Assembly (NCBI GenBank): GCA_031555175.1
Contig: JAVBUP010000006.1
Coordinates: 1 to 64,000 of the forward strand
Length of the DNA stretch: 64,000 nucleotides
Source of the DNA: JAVBUP01 sp031555175
Lineage (GTDB): Bacteria; Bacillota_I; Bacilli_A; Erysipelotrichales; Coprobacillaceae
Direction of reading: 5' to 3'
This document shows, piece by piece, positions 43,821 to 52,360 of the stretch. Within the stretch, counting starts at the first letter, position 1. The number at the start of each line of letters is the position of its first letter. The notes beneath the pieces are model-generated. The model was not told the DNA's origin and searched no databases. It was given only the letters and a program-made list of their open reading frames with translations. The translations under genes and the position numbers were made by a program.

Positions 43821-44405
43821 TTAATAATTAGTAGCTAATAATTCAAAGTATGCTTGCGCATGAGCACATGCTGGACATTTTTCAGGAGCAGATTTACCTG
43901 TAGCTACATAACCACAGTTACCACATTGCCATTTAACAATTTCGTCTCTCTTGAATACTTGATCATTTTCAATGTTATTTAATAATTTTGTATATCTTTC
44001 TTCATGGAATTTTTCCACCATCGCGATAGCCATAAAAATTCTAGCGATTTCATCAAATCCTTCTTCTTTCGCTACTTTAGAAAACTCTGGATAAGCATCA
44101 GACCACTCTTCATTTTCACCAGCCGCAGCAGCTTTTAAGTTTTCAGCTGTTGTCCCAAATGCTACTGGGAAAGTAGCTGTAATTTCTAATTCTTCAAAAT
44201 TAACATCTTCTTTTAGTAACTTATAAAAACGTTTAGCATGTTCACATTCTTGTTCAGCTGTTTCTAAGAAAATCTTAGAAATTTGTACATATCCTTCTTT
44301 TTTTGCAATGCTTGAGAACATTGTATATCTATTTCTAGCTTGAGATTCCCCTGCAAATGATTTCATTAAGTTAATTGCTGTTTGACTACCTTTTAAACTT
44401 TTCAT
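43821..44405 (-). CDS. rubrerythrin
   Basis: This 194-aa peroxide-reducing protein of anaerobes has a diiron four-helix bundle with two EARNR/EqxH-type ligand sets (AGESQARNRYTMF, ETAEQECEHAKRFYKLL, IAMVEKFHEERYTKLL). A C-terminal rubredoxin domain has two CxxC pairs (WQCGNCGYV and CPACAHAQAYFEL). Peroxide is reduced to water with electrons from rubredoxin or NADH systems. It lies 11 nt after perR and is thus in the peroxide regulon. Confidence 0.95.
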   Translation of the reverse strand: MKSLKGSQTAINLMKSFAGESQARNRYTMFSSIAKKEGYVQISKIFLETAEQECEHAKRFYKLLKEDVNFEELEITATFPVAFGTTAENLKAAAAGENEEWSDAYPEFSKVAKEEGFDEIARIFMAIAMVEKFHEERYTKLLNNIENDQVFKRDEIVKWQCGNCGYVATGKSAPEKCPACAHAQAYFELLATNY

Positions 44406-44416
44406 AATTTTCTCCT

Positions 44417-44821
44417 TTAGTTAATGTTTTTTCTTATACAACTACTGCAAACTCCTTGATACATCGCATTGCTCATATCAATTTGATGACCATATTTTTC
44501 AATCGCACCTCTTAGAACTCTAGCAACATTTACCACATCTTGATCAACTGACACATCATATATTTGATGACATTCTTTACAATAAAAATGTAAATGCATG
44601 CTAGTATCTCCATCAAAGTGCACTGAATCATCATTGAAATCAAGTCTAAGTATCTGGCCTAGATCAGCCAATTGGTTAAGGTTACGATATACAGTTCCTA
44701 GACTTAGTTTTGGATATTCATCCTTCATTAAATCATATAGTTCCTGTGCCGTCGGATGTGACTTAACCCCTCGCAGCGTTTCCAAAATAGCTAATTTCTG
44801 TTTAGTATTTCTTTGTTGCAC
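44417..44821 (-). CDS. perR: Fur-family peroxide regulator (PerR-like)
   Basis: This 134-aa repressor has a winged helix (HPTAQELYDLMKDEYPKLSLGTVYRNLNQL), the metal-sensing motif HFDGDTSMHLHFYCKECHQIYDV, and a second CxxC (CSSCI) for the structural zinc. An Asp in place of the Glu near the sensing site and the shared operon with rubrerythrin favour PerR over Fur or Zur. The start is GTG 44821 with GGAG 8 nt upstream. It probably represses itself through the palindrome in its own leader. Confidence 0.85.
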   Translation of the reverse strand: MQQRNTKQKLAILETLRGVKSHPTAQELYDLMKDEYPKLSLGTVYRNLNQLADLGQILRLDFNDDSVHFDGDTSMHLHFYCKECHQIYDVSVDQDVVNVARVLRGAIEKYGHQIDMSNAMYQGVCSSCIRKNIN

Positions 44822-44833
44822 TAGATCATCTCC

Positions 44834-44885
44834 TTATTAGTAATGATTACTAATAATAGTATATCACACTTTTGCCTAATGTCAA
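44834..44885 (-). promoter_or_regulatory. perR promoter with 23-bp PerR operator
   Basis: Minus strand: TTGACA (44880-44885) and TATACT (44858-44863) are 16 nt apart. Directly downstream, TTATTAGTAATgATTACTAATAA (44834-44856) is a perfect palindrome around one central base. It matches the Fur/PerR style of 7-1-7 operators extended at both ends. Its position between the -10 and the SD suits autorepression. Confidence 0.8.
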
Positions 44886-44941
44886 CTAAAGTATTAACAA
44901 TTTTCATATAACTAGGACAAAAAACTTTTTCTTTAAAACAC

Positions 44942-44961
44942 AATCGACCTAATGGCCGATT
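44942..44961. terminator. hairpin at the end of the lactococcin-972-like module
   Basis: AATCGACC (44942-44949) pairs with GGCCGATT (44954-44961) with one wobble. The T run is better on the plus strand (TTTTATTATTT) than on the minus, so as a minus-strand terminator it is weak. Confidence 0.45.
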
Positions 44962-44964
44962 TTA

Positions 44965-45054
44965 TTATTTATATAATACTTCATAACATCTTATACAGAT
45001 TTAACCATCCGCCATATCTTTGTCTTCATATACATTCCAGCAACGTTGACACAC
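44965..45054 (-). pseudogene. decayed duplicate of the ileS 3' end
   Basis: This 90-nt stretch aligns without gaps to the last 90 nt of ileS (49411-49500); 76 positions match by hand. The frame reads VCQRCWNVYEDKDMADG, then TAA, then ICIRCYEVLYK and a second TAA. This parallels the ileS end VCQRCWNVYDDKDMADDE, ICTRCHNVLSK. Both zinc-finger CxxC pairs are kept, with one nonsense change between them. Nothing of the rest of ileS is present upstream. Confidence 0.85.
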
Positions 45055-45118
45055 GCATTCATAATAAAACGACTGTGATAACGAGAGACACTGTGTTTTA
45101 AAATATACTACTCCTATT

Positions 45119-45334
45119 TTATTGCATATAAAAAGATTGAGTATAGTAAAGCCCTTCTTCAACAGCAGTTTTAGCTTGTACAACACTATATCCAGTGTAT
45201 ATATCAGTACTCGTATAGTCTTTACATGTAATTTGATGATAAGCACTTGAATTCGTATAATTAATTGCACTAACAAAACCTACATTTACAAGCACAGCAA
45301 CTAAAGCAATGATCGTTTTTAATTTTTTTCGCAT
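45119..45334 (-). CDS. 71-aa secreted peptide, lactococcin-972-like candidate
   Basis: A signal peptide (MRKKLKTIIALVAVLVNVGFVSA, cut after residue 23) precedes a 48-residue mature part rich in Tyr, Ser and Thr. It has SSAYH near its start and GLYYTQSFYMQ at its end. Lactococcin-972 family bacteriocins are also small Sec-exported peptides with an S-Y-H motif and an aromatic C-terminus, made beside a DUF1430 protein and an ABC ATPase, as here. The match rests mainly on context. ATG 45334 overlaps the ATPase stop (TAATG) and has AAAGGAGG upstream. Confidence 0.55.
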   Translation of the reverse strand: MRKKLKTIIALVAVLVNVGFVSAINYTNSSAYHQITCKDYTSTDIYTGYSVVQAKTAVEEGLYYTQSFYMQ

Positions 45335-45974
45335 TATTTGTTCCTCCTTTCAACAATGATATTACAATCACTCCACATCTTGACATTTTCGTCATGACTA
45401 ACTACAATAACCGTCTTCCCTTGTTTGCAAAAACTATCTAAAATCGACAACACAGCTTCTTTATTAATAGAATCAAGCGAAGCAGTAGGCTCATCCGCTA
45501 AAATTAAATCACAGTTTTTGATAATTATTTTAGCTAATGCTGCCCTTTGCTGCTCTCCTCCTGAACATTCATAGACATACTTATCTATACAATCTGCAAT
45601 CCCAACCTCTTTTAATGCATTCAAAATTAACAATCTTTTATCTTTCTTTTTTAAATGAGATAATGCTGAAACCAAAGATAAATTATAATAGATTGTCTCG
45701 TTCTCAATTAATCCAAAATTCTGGAAAATAAAGCCAATTTTCTTTGATAATAATTTACGTTTCTGCCTATTAGATACAATCTCCTCTCCATCAATAAATA
45801 TTTTCCCAGATGTAGGTTTTCAATTAGGCCAATTATATTGATCAATGTAGTCTTTCCTGAACCAGATTCTCCAAAAATACAAATTTTTTTGCCACTCTCG
45901 ATAATTACACTAAAGTCATGAATAATCTCTAAATTTTTGAATTTCTTACTAATATTTTTTAATTCTATTCTCAT
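45334..45974 (-). pseudogene. ABC transporter ATPase of the peptide module, frameshifted
   Basis: This is one MacB/LolD-type ATPase in two frames. The first part has Walker A GESGSGKTT and runs to GLIEN; the second has the Q-loop GFIFQNFGLIENET, the signature CSGGEQQRAALAK, Walker B LILADEPTASLD and the switch His VVSHD. The frames join at an A run on the minus strand (45817-45820): adding one A gives GLIEKPTSGKIFIDG, the normal family sequence. So one A is missing, through mutation, slippage or a sequencing error. It starts in an ATGA overlap with the DUF1430 gene. Confidence 0.85.
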
Positions 45975-47974
45975 ATATCCCATACTCCTCTCATTTTTAG
46001 GGTATATACTATACTAATTACGCCTATATCTATTAACAAACACAAAAGTGATATCGTTGAAATAACTATTATATCCACACTCATAACTGCCACTATTAAC
46101 AGTTCACAAATAATTAATAGTAGAAAATGATTAATGATAGATTCAAAACATATTTGTGTACGTGATTTTCCATCAAAAATGTCTATGCGATACTTTCTCG
46201 CATTTTTAATAAACTCAAATATAGTTGTTTGTATTGAATTGAGAATCAAAACCAGCATAGCTAAAGTAAATGTTGGTAAACATTTCATCGCTTCTTTAAT
46301 GTTACTATCAAACAATACCTTATAATAAGAATAAACCGGCATGATATTAAATTTACTTGTAAAACCGAAATCCATGCTTAGTTGTGAAAGGTACAATGAC
46401 GCTTCATTAGCACTTCCATCAAAATGAAAATATACTCCATTAATACTCTTTTGCTTATCTTTATCCAAAAATAAGATTGCTGGTTTATTATAAGTCTCAT
46501 TACTAGTGCCAGCGTCAACATTCAAAATATTTTGATCTTCATAATAAATTATTTGATGTTCTATATATTTTAAATAGTCGAATTTTTCAAGTATAATCGT
46601 TTCCCCAATATCCATAAGTGAGTCAGGCACAAATATTAGTATTGCACTTGAATCATTCGACAATGACTCAATATCACCATGTATTTTTATCTGATTATTC
46701 ACTAAAAAGGCAAAATCAATATATGGAGCAGAAAAGATATCATCTTCATAAAATCCAATAGATTTATAATACGCATGGTTATTTTCAACTATATGGTCAA
46801 AAATAAGTTGATCTTGGTTGTTTCTGATATCTACATCCTCTATCTCATCAACTCTTCCACTCAACAAAAATATATTTTCTGTAGCTTCTCTATAATTTTT
46901 ATTATTTGCCAGCCATGGATATGTCGCAAATAATTGCTGAAAACCAGAGTAAACTGTTCCACTAACTAATATTATAATTATAGTCTTTAATGAAAGATTT
47001 ATATAATTTAGAAATTTCATATTATTCTTACCTTTTACAATTAGGTTAGTAGAAACAGCGTAAACAGATAAAAGTGGGATAAAACTCAAACTAACTATAC
47101 ATATAAAAAATAGTGCCGTTGGTTTTACCAAGAATTCTAATAACTTATAACAATTCGAGAAAGATGCTTCAACAAATATAAACCACGCAATCATTTGCGC
47201 CATTATTGCAGCTAACGCTGCTTTAACAGAAACCATTAGAACTTCACCAATAAATATATAAGCGATGGATCTTCCTTCTAATTTCTGCAGTTGCAATTTT
47301 TTACTTATTGAACGAATATAAACAGTAGTACACATTACAATCAGTAAGCCAAACAAAATGGAAAGCGAATGTTTCTCAATATTGAATGAGTTTCTTTCTT
47401 CTTCACTATGTCCAGTATTATAACCACCCGTAGTTATTCCGGATGTATTAAATTCTGTCCTTAATAATGCTCCCAACTCCTGAAGTTCATTATAAGCACT
47501 ATCAGAATTGCTAGTTACAATATACATACCATAAATTCCATACTTAGATGTTCCATACTCTTTAAACGAATATATCGCTAAAGTGTCATCTTTAATTGGG
47601 TTATACAGTGATAATTCTCCATTGTCAATTTTGTAAATATCACTTGATGTCTTTAACTTACCGTCAATGAGTACTAGCCCATCAAGATATGCATTATCAT
47701 TTGTACTAAAATACACTTCAGTTGTGCTTTTCGATAGAAATGCGCGATAGCAATTTAGTCTATGCAACTCACATAATTCACCCATTCGTGACATCAAACT
47801 ACTTCTATCCAAAGTCGTACCATCATTAGCAATATCGATTGTTCCAACAATCTTTGCCTCAGTTTTCATAAAAGCAACTAACTGCATTGAGCAGTATTCA
47901 TCGAATTTAGCAAATCCATTAATAAAATTCGAAATACCAAAGCAAAATCCAAGAATGATAATTATTTTTTTCAC
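45971..47974 (-). CDS. DUF1430 bacteriocin-associated membrane protein (FtsX-like)
   Basis: This 667-aa protein has an N-terminal helix, a 180-residue extracellular domain, then groups of membrane helices with a second large external domain between them (about residues 360-560), and four helices at the end. This is the layout of the lactococcin-972-associated seven-TM immunity/export protein family (TIGR01654/DUF1430), a MacB/FtsX-like permease partner of the ATPase encoded next. Start GTG 47974 is chosen for GGAGGGGGA 3 nt upstream. Role: export of, or immunity to, the peptide; inferred. Confidence 0.65.
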   Translation of the reverse strand: MKKIIIILGFCFGISNFINGFAKFDEYCSMQLVAFMKTEAKIVGTIDIANDGTTLDRSSLMSRMGELCELHRLNCYRAFLSKSTTEVYFSTNDNAYLDGLVLIDGKLKTSSDIYKIDNGELSLYNPIKDDTLAIYSFKEYGTSKYGIYGMYIVTSNSDSAYNELQELGALLRTEFNTSGITTGGYNTGHSEEERNSFNIEKHSLSILFGLLIVMCTTVYIRSISKKLQLQKLEGRSIAYIFIGEVLMVSVKAALAAIMAQMIAWFIFVEASFSNCYKLLEFLVKPTALFFICIVSLSFIPLLSVYAVSTNLIVKGKNNMKFLNYINLSLKTIIIILVSGTVYSGFQQLFATYPWLANNKNYREATENIFLLSGRVDEIEDVDIRNNQDQLIFDHIVENNHAYYKSIGFYEDDIFSAPYIDFAFLVNNQIKIHGDIESLSNDSSAILIFVPDSLMDIGETIILEKFDYLKYIEHQIIYYEDQNILNVDAGTSNETYNKPAILFLDKDKQKSINGVYFHFDGSANEASLYLSQLSMDFGFTSKFNIMPVYSYYKVLFDSNIKEAMKCLPTFTLAMLVLILNSIQTTIFEFIKNARKYRIDIFDGKSRTQICFESIINHFLLLIICELLIVAVMSVDIIVISTISLLCLLIDIGVISIVYTLKMRGVWDI

Positions 47975-48142
47975 TTTTCCCCCTCCGCCTATCATTTTTT
48001 AATATATAAATAAATTATAAAGTGTTGTATTTTCAAAAGCAAATTTCATTCCAATTTCATAGTAAAAAGCAGTTTAATCGATGTTTTTAGCATTTTTGAC
48101 TAAAAAAGTGAGTAAATTATACTTAAAAACTGCCAAAAGCAT

Positions 48143-48169
48143 AAAAAAACTAAAGCGAGAGCTTTAGTT
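48143..48169 (-). terminator. terminator after hairpin element B
   Basis: Minus strand: AACTAAAGC TCTC GCTTTAGTT is a perfect 9-bp stem with a 4-nt loop, followed by TTTTT. It begins 3 nt after the conserved hairpin. The 47975-48142 stretch between it and the DUF1430 start shows no clear promoter. Confidence 0.85.
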
Positions 48170-48172
48170 AAA

Positions 48173-48206
48173 GGTTCTACAATATCCGTAGGGGTAAAGT
48201 AGAACC
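48173..48206 (-). ncRNA. conserved 34-nt hairpin, copy B
   Basis: Minus strand: GGTTCTAC (48199-48206) and GTAGAACC (48173-48180) form a perfect 8-bp stem enclosing TTTACCCCTACGGATATT. The loop differs from copy A at 5895-5928 at one position only. A TATAAA box lies just upstream (about 48208-48215) and a terminator just downstream, so a free-standing RNA of roughly 70 nt is possible. It is separated from the preceding lipoprotein gene by that gene's own terminator. Function is inferred only. Confidence 0.5.
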
Positions 48207-48242
48207 ATTTTTATAATGCATAAATATAAACGAATTTTGCAA

Positions 48243-48287
48243 GGAAAAAGGCAATATAGCTTAGATAATTCTTCTGTAAGTATTGCC
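48243..48287 (-). terminator. terminator of the 317-aa lipoprotein gene
   Basis: GGCAATA (48250-48256) pairs with TATTGCC (48281-48287) across a 24-nt loop. TTTTTCC follows on the minus strand. Confidence 0.55.
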
Positions 48288-48307
48288 ATTTTTCACTCAA
48301 TTATCTT

Positions 48308-49261
48308 CTAATTTGATGTACGCATATATGTTATACCTACTGGACTTGTTACCAATGCAACATGTTCATAATTGTAAGTATATGCACCTGTACCAGACAT
48401 TGGCACCATTTTTGACAGTACATCTAGTCTTTCTGTAGCAGAAAGTGGAATCTCTTCAATGAAAGGTAAATTCAATTTTACTGCCTCATATCCGCTGGCA
48501 GACTTTGTACCAAAGTGACGAATAGATAGATAGTCGACTGTATTGTCTTGTAGGTAAACCCACATCGTTAATCTAATCTTATCTTCTGTATCATAAAAAT
48601 CTATATATGCTTTATAGTTTTTAATCTCCATACTCTTAAATCTAAACTTTGCTTCCGCATGATATTGACTCTTTTCTAGATACAATTGTGAAGTAATACT
48701 ATTGACTAAATTTTTCAAATCATCAAAACCATCTAGAGAAGTAATCGCGACAAGTGTATCTCCTGTCAGCATATAATGTCTGTCTCCATAGGTCATACGT
48801 TCATACTCGATAGCAATCGGGTCGTTATCAATCTCGGAATTATATACTCGCTTATCAAATATTATTCTCAGAATACCGCAATACATTTCATCATTTGCCT
48901 CTTGTTTTTCTGTTCTTTTATCAATCATTCCAAAGAAAATAGCATCATCGCCCACACTAAACTCTCTATTAAGTCTCCCCATTGTTGCATAAAAATTCCA
49001 TATATTCTTTTCTTTATCTTCAATCTTATAAATAATGTAGGTCTCAGTTTTATCAATATTCGTAATCTTTCCTTCAACCATGTGTAGCATACCAAGCTTT
49101 TCTTCATAGTTAGTAGAATATTCGCTTTTATCAAACTCACTCACATAATTTACTTCCCAAGCCTCTGGAACTCTTTCATCAGTTTTACTTTCACCACTAC
49201 CACCACAACCATTTACTATAAATAAACTACATAAGATTATTATAATATTTAGTTTTTTCAT
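48308..49261 (-). CDS. lipoprotein of unknown function
   Basis: This 317-aa exported protein has lipobox IVNGC (Cys about residue 18), then GGSGESKTDERVPEAW. An OB-like beta domain follows (residues about 45-130: MVEGKITNIDKTETYIIYKIED..NFYATMG..FSVGDDAIFFGMID), then an alpha/beta part ending MVPMSGTGAYTYNYEHVALV. The middle resembles the tRNA_anti-like/OB domain of Firmicute lipoproteins; no family is certain. Start 49261 follows GGGAGAGG; an ATG at 49312 would place the signal internally. It lies between ileS and the peptide module. Confidence 0.65.
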   Translation of the reverse strand: MKKLNIIIILCSLFIVNGCGGSGESKTDERVPEAWEVNYVSEFDKSEYSTNYEEKLGMLHMVEGKITNIDKTETYIIYKIEDKEKNIWNFYATMGRLNREFSVGDDAIFFGMIDKRTEKQEANDEMYCGILRIIFDKRVYNSEIDNDPIAIEYERMTYGDRHYMLTGDTLVAITSLDGFDDLKNLVNSITSQLYLEKSQYHAEAKFRFKSMEIKNYKAYIDFYDTEDKIRLTMWVYLQDNTVDYLSIRHFGTKSASGYEAVKLNLPFIEEIPLSATERLDVLSKMVPMSGTGAYTYNYEHVALVTSPVGITYMRTSN

Positions 49262-49410
49262 ATAAATACCTCTCCCAGTGTTTATTGTATCATATTGAAA
49301 GAAAGTTGCCATATAATTTGATTATTTGTCGAGTTTATGTTTGAATACTCCATAGAATTTAAAAGACAATAGTAGATAAGGATATCCTTAAAAGCTATTG
49401 TCTAATTCGA

Positions 49411-52140
49411 TTATTTGCTTAATACATTATGGCATCTTGTACAGATTTCATCATCTGCCATATCTTTGTCATCATATACATTCCAACAACGTTGACAAAC
49501 ATGCCCATTTGACTTAACTACTTCAATATATGAATAATCATACTCTGTTAAAGTTAAATCTTCTACTACTTCAGCAGATGAAACGATAAATAATTGTTTC
49601 AAAGGAGAAACAGTAGCAACTTCCTTATATTCAGCTTTTAAAGCTATTTTTAAATTGGCTTCTAAAGACTTTCCTATCAATTTATCAGCTCTTGCCACTT
49701 CTAATGCTTTATTAACATCATCTCTAACTTTTAAGAACTTATTGTACAAAGCTGTGATTTCTTTTGCATTTTCAACATCAAATGTTGAAGGCTTATCTTC
49801 TAATATAATAGATACTTTCTTTTCATCACACTTAAAGAAGTCATGTACTTCTTCAGAAGTGAAGGCAAGAATTGGTGATAGCAGTTTATTTAATGCTTTT
49901 ACATGATGATAAATAACTGTTTGAACTTGTCTTCTACGTTTTGAATCAGCTTTTTCAATATATAGAATATCTTTAGTAAAATCTAAATAGAATGAACTTA
50001 AGTCATTAACCATGTAATTTGTAATATTTTGTACAACTTCACTAAACTCGTATTTATCAAATGCTTTATATGTTTCTGTGATAATATCATTTAATCGTAA
50101 TATCATATACTTATCTACATCTTCTAAATTATTCACTTCAACAACATCATTAGTAGTGAAATCATCCAAATTACCTAGTAAAAAGCGTAGAGTATTTCTA
50201 ATCTTACGATATGTCTCAGATACTTGTTTAATAATTTCATCTGAAATTCTAACATCGTTTTGATAAGCGACACTTGCTGCCCATAAACGTAGAATATCAG
50301 CCCCATTTTGATTAACTAATTTAACTGGGTCAACCCCATTACCTAATGATTTAGACATCTTATTACCTTTACCATCTAAAACCATACCATGTGATAGCAC
50401 AGTTTTGTATGGGGCTTTTTGATGTACAGCAACACCAGTTATTAATGATGAGTTAAACCAACCACGGTATTGGTCAGAACCTTCGAAATATAGATCCGCT
50501 GGATAACCAATTCCTCTTTCACATAATACTGCAGTATGACTTGATCCTGAATCAAACCATACATCCATAATATCAGTTTCTTTTCTAAACTTACCATTTG
50601 GACTTAATGGATTTGTATAGCCCTTAGGTAATAAGTCTTTCACATCTTCTTTTTCAAACCAAATATTAGATCCATTTTCCCTAAATAATTTGGAAATATG
50701 GTCGAAGACTTCTTTTTCCATGATCGGTGTTCCATCTTCACAATAGATAATAGGAATTGGCACTCCCCATGTTCTTTGTCTAGAAATACACCAATCACCA
50801 CGATCACGAATCATATTATAAAGACGAACATGTCCCCAAGGATTCAACCATTTTACGCCATCAATTTCTGATAATAACTGTTCTCTAATCTTATCAATTG
50901 AGGCAAACCATTGTGCCGTAGCTCTAAAGATAATTGGCTTTCTAGTACGCCAATCATGTGGATAACTATGCGTAATCCATTCCATTTTTAGTAATGCACC
51001 ACAGTCATCTAACATCTTTACAACCGTTTTATTAGCATCATCAACATGTTGACCTACTAAGAAATCTCCGGCCTCACTAGTCATACATCCCTTTTCATCA
51101 ACTGGGCATAATACTTCTAGCCCATATTTCATCCCTACTTCAAAGTCTTCTACCCCATGACCTGGAGCTGTATGAACACATCCTGTACCTGCTTCTTCAG
51201 TGACATGATCTCCTAAAATCACTACAGAAGTACGATCATATAATGGATGTTTTGTTGTGATACCTTCTAACTTTCTACCTTTGAACGTTTCAACAACGTC
51301 TCTAGTCTCAAAGCCAAATTTATCACAAAGCATATCTTTTAAAGCTTGTAAGAATACGAACTTACCTTTTTCAGTTTGAACCACTGCATATTCTAAATCT
51401 GGGTTTAAACAGATTGCTAAGTTAGCAGGTATAGTCCAAGGAGTTGTTGTCCAAATAACAAATTTTTCATTATCTGTTAATACTCCTTTGCCATCAACAA
51501 CATCAAATGCCACAAATATTGTTGGTGATTTAACATCATGATATTCAATTTCTGCTTCTGCCAAAGCAGACTCACTAGAATATGACCAGTATACAGGTTT
51601 TAACCCTTTATAGATCAAACCATCTAATGCCATCTTAGCAAATACATCGATTTGGACTGCTTCATATTCCTTTTGTAATGTGATATATGGATGTTTATAA
51701 TCTGCCATTGTTCCAACGCGAATTAATTGTTCCATTTGCTTGCTTACTTGTTCATAAGCATATTCTTCACATTTCTTTCTAAAATCTGCTGTACTCATTT
51801 CTTTGCGATTAACACCAAGTTTTTGAATTGCACTTTCAATTGGAAGACCATGAGTATCCCATCCTGGAATAAATGGCGTATAGTACCCATTTAAACTCTT
51901 ATAACGAACTATAACATCTTTTATGATATTGTTCATCATATGTCCAATATGCATGTCTCCATTAGCATATGGAGGCCCATCATGCAAAATGAAAGGTGTT
52001 TTATCCTTATTTTGATCTACCATTAATTCATATAAGTTCAGCTCTTTAAAACGCTCAACATAACCTGGTTCTTTCTTTGCTAGATTTCCTCTCATTTCAA
52101 AATCTGTTTTTGGCATTAATAACGTATCTTTGTATTCCAT
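49411..52140 (-). CDS. ileS: isoleucyl-tRNA synthetase
   Basis: This 909-aa class I synthetase has GPPYANGDMHIGHMMN (HIGH), the editing domain with TTTPWTIPANLA, WFDSGSSH and GWFNSSLI, KMSKSLGNGVDP (KMSKS), a helical anticodon domain, and a C-terminal zinc finger with two CxxC pairs (CQRC and CTRC). It is of the bacterial IleS type. ATG 52140 with GGAGG 7 nt upstream is the start. A T-box leader controls it. Its last 90 nt recur as a decayed copy 4.4 kb downstream. Confidence 0.97.
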   Translation of the reverse strand: MEYKDTLLMPKTDFEMRGNLAKKEPGYVERFKELNLYELMVDQNKDKTPFILHDGPPYANGDMHIGHMMNNIIKDVIVRYKSLNGYYTPFIPGWDTHGLPIESAIQKLGVNRKEMSTADFRKKCEEYAYEQVSKQMEQLIRVGTMADYKHPYITLQKEYEAVQIDVFAKMALDGLIYKGLKPVYWSYSSESALAEAEIEYHDVKSPTIFVAFDVVDGKGVLTDNEKFVIWTTTPWTIPANLAICLNPDLEYAVVQTEKGKFVFLQALKDMLCDKFGFETRDVVETFKGRKLEGITTKHPLYDRTSVVILGDHVTEEAGTGCVHTAPGHGVEDFEVGMKYGLEVLCPVDEKGCMTSEAGDFLVGQHVDDANKTVVKMLDDCGALLKMEWITHSYPHDWRTRKPIIFRATAQWFASIDKIREQLLSEIDGVKWLNPWGHVRLYNMIRDRGDWCISRQRTWGVPIPIIYCEDGTPIMEKEVFDHISKLFRENGSNIWFEKEDVKDLLPKGYTNPLSPNGKFRKETDIMDVWFDSGSSHTAVLCERGIGYPADLYFEGSDQYRGWFNSSLITGVAVHQKAPYKTVLSHGMVLDGKGNKMSKSLGNGVDPVKLVNQNGADILRLWAASVAYQNDVRISDEIIKQVSETYRKIRNTLRFLLGNLDDFTTNDVVEVNNLEDVDKYMILRLNDIITETYKAFDKYEFSEVVQNITNYMVNDLSSFYLDFTKDILYIEKADSKRRRQVQTVIYHHVKALNKLLSPILAFTSEEVHDFFKCDEKKVSIILEDKPSTFDVENAKEITALYNKFLKVRDDVNKALEVARADKLIGKSLEANLKIALKAEYKEVATVSPLKQLFIVSSAEVVEDLTLTEYDYSYIEVVKSNGHVCQRCWNVYDDKDMADDEICTRCHNVLSK

Positions 52141-52160
52141 CTTTTTTCCTCCTATAAATA

Positions 52161-52345
52161 AAAAAAGCATCCTAATATAAGGACGCTCTTGCGTGTTACC
52201 ACCCTACTTCATATCACCATGTGATATGCACTTGATACTATAACGTAGTTAACGGGATTGCTCCAACCATTAAGTGATATTCTATAACTATTTTGTCTTG
52301 TTTGCACCAACCACAAGCTCTCTTAACTATTTCATTATAAAACGT
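52161..52345 (-). promoter_or_regulatory. T-box riboswitch, Ile type
   Basis: Minus strand: AGGGTGGTAACACG (52192-52205) is the T-box core. The terminator is GCGTCCT/AGGATGC followed by TTTTTT (52161-52186). The stem I region shows GAATATCACTTAAT, placing an ATC specifier codon at 52276-52278, as expected for isoleucine. Confidence 0.9.
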
Positions 52346-52360
52346 GTCTTAACTAAGTTT

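Noticed and set aside
44965..45054. A second functional ileS
   Set aside because: Only the last 90 nt are present, with an internal stop codon and no upstream synthetase sequence.
48143..48206. Element B as just a double terminator
   Set aside because: The first hairpin has an 18-nt loop and no T run, and its loop rather than its stem is conserved with copy A; only the second hairpin is terminator-like.
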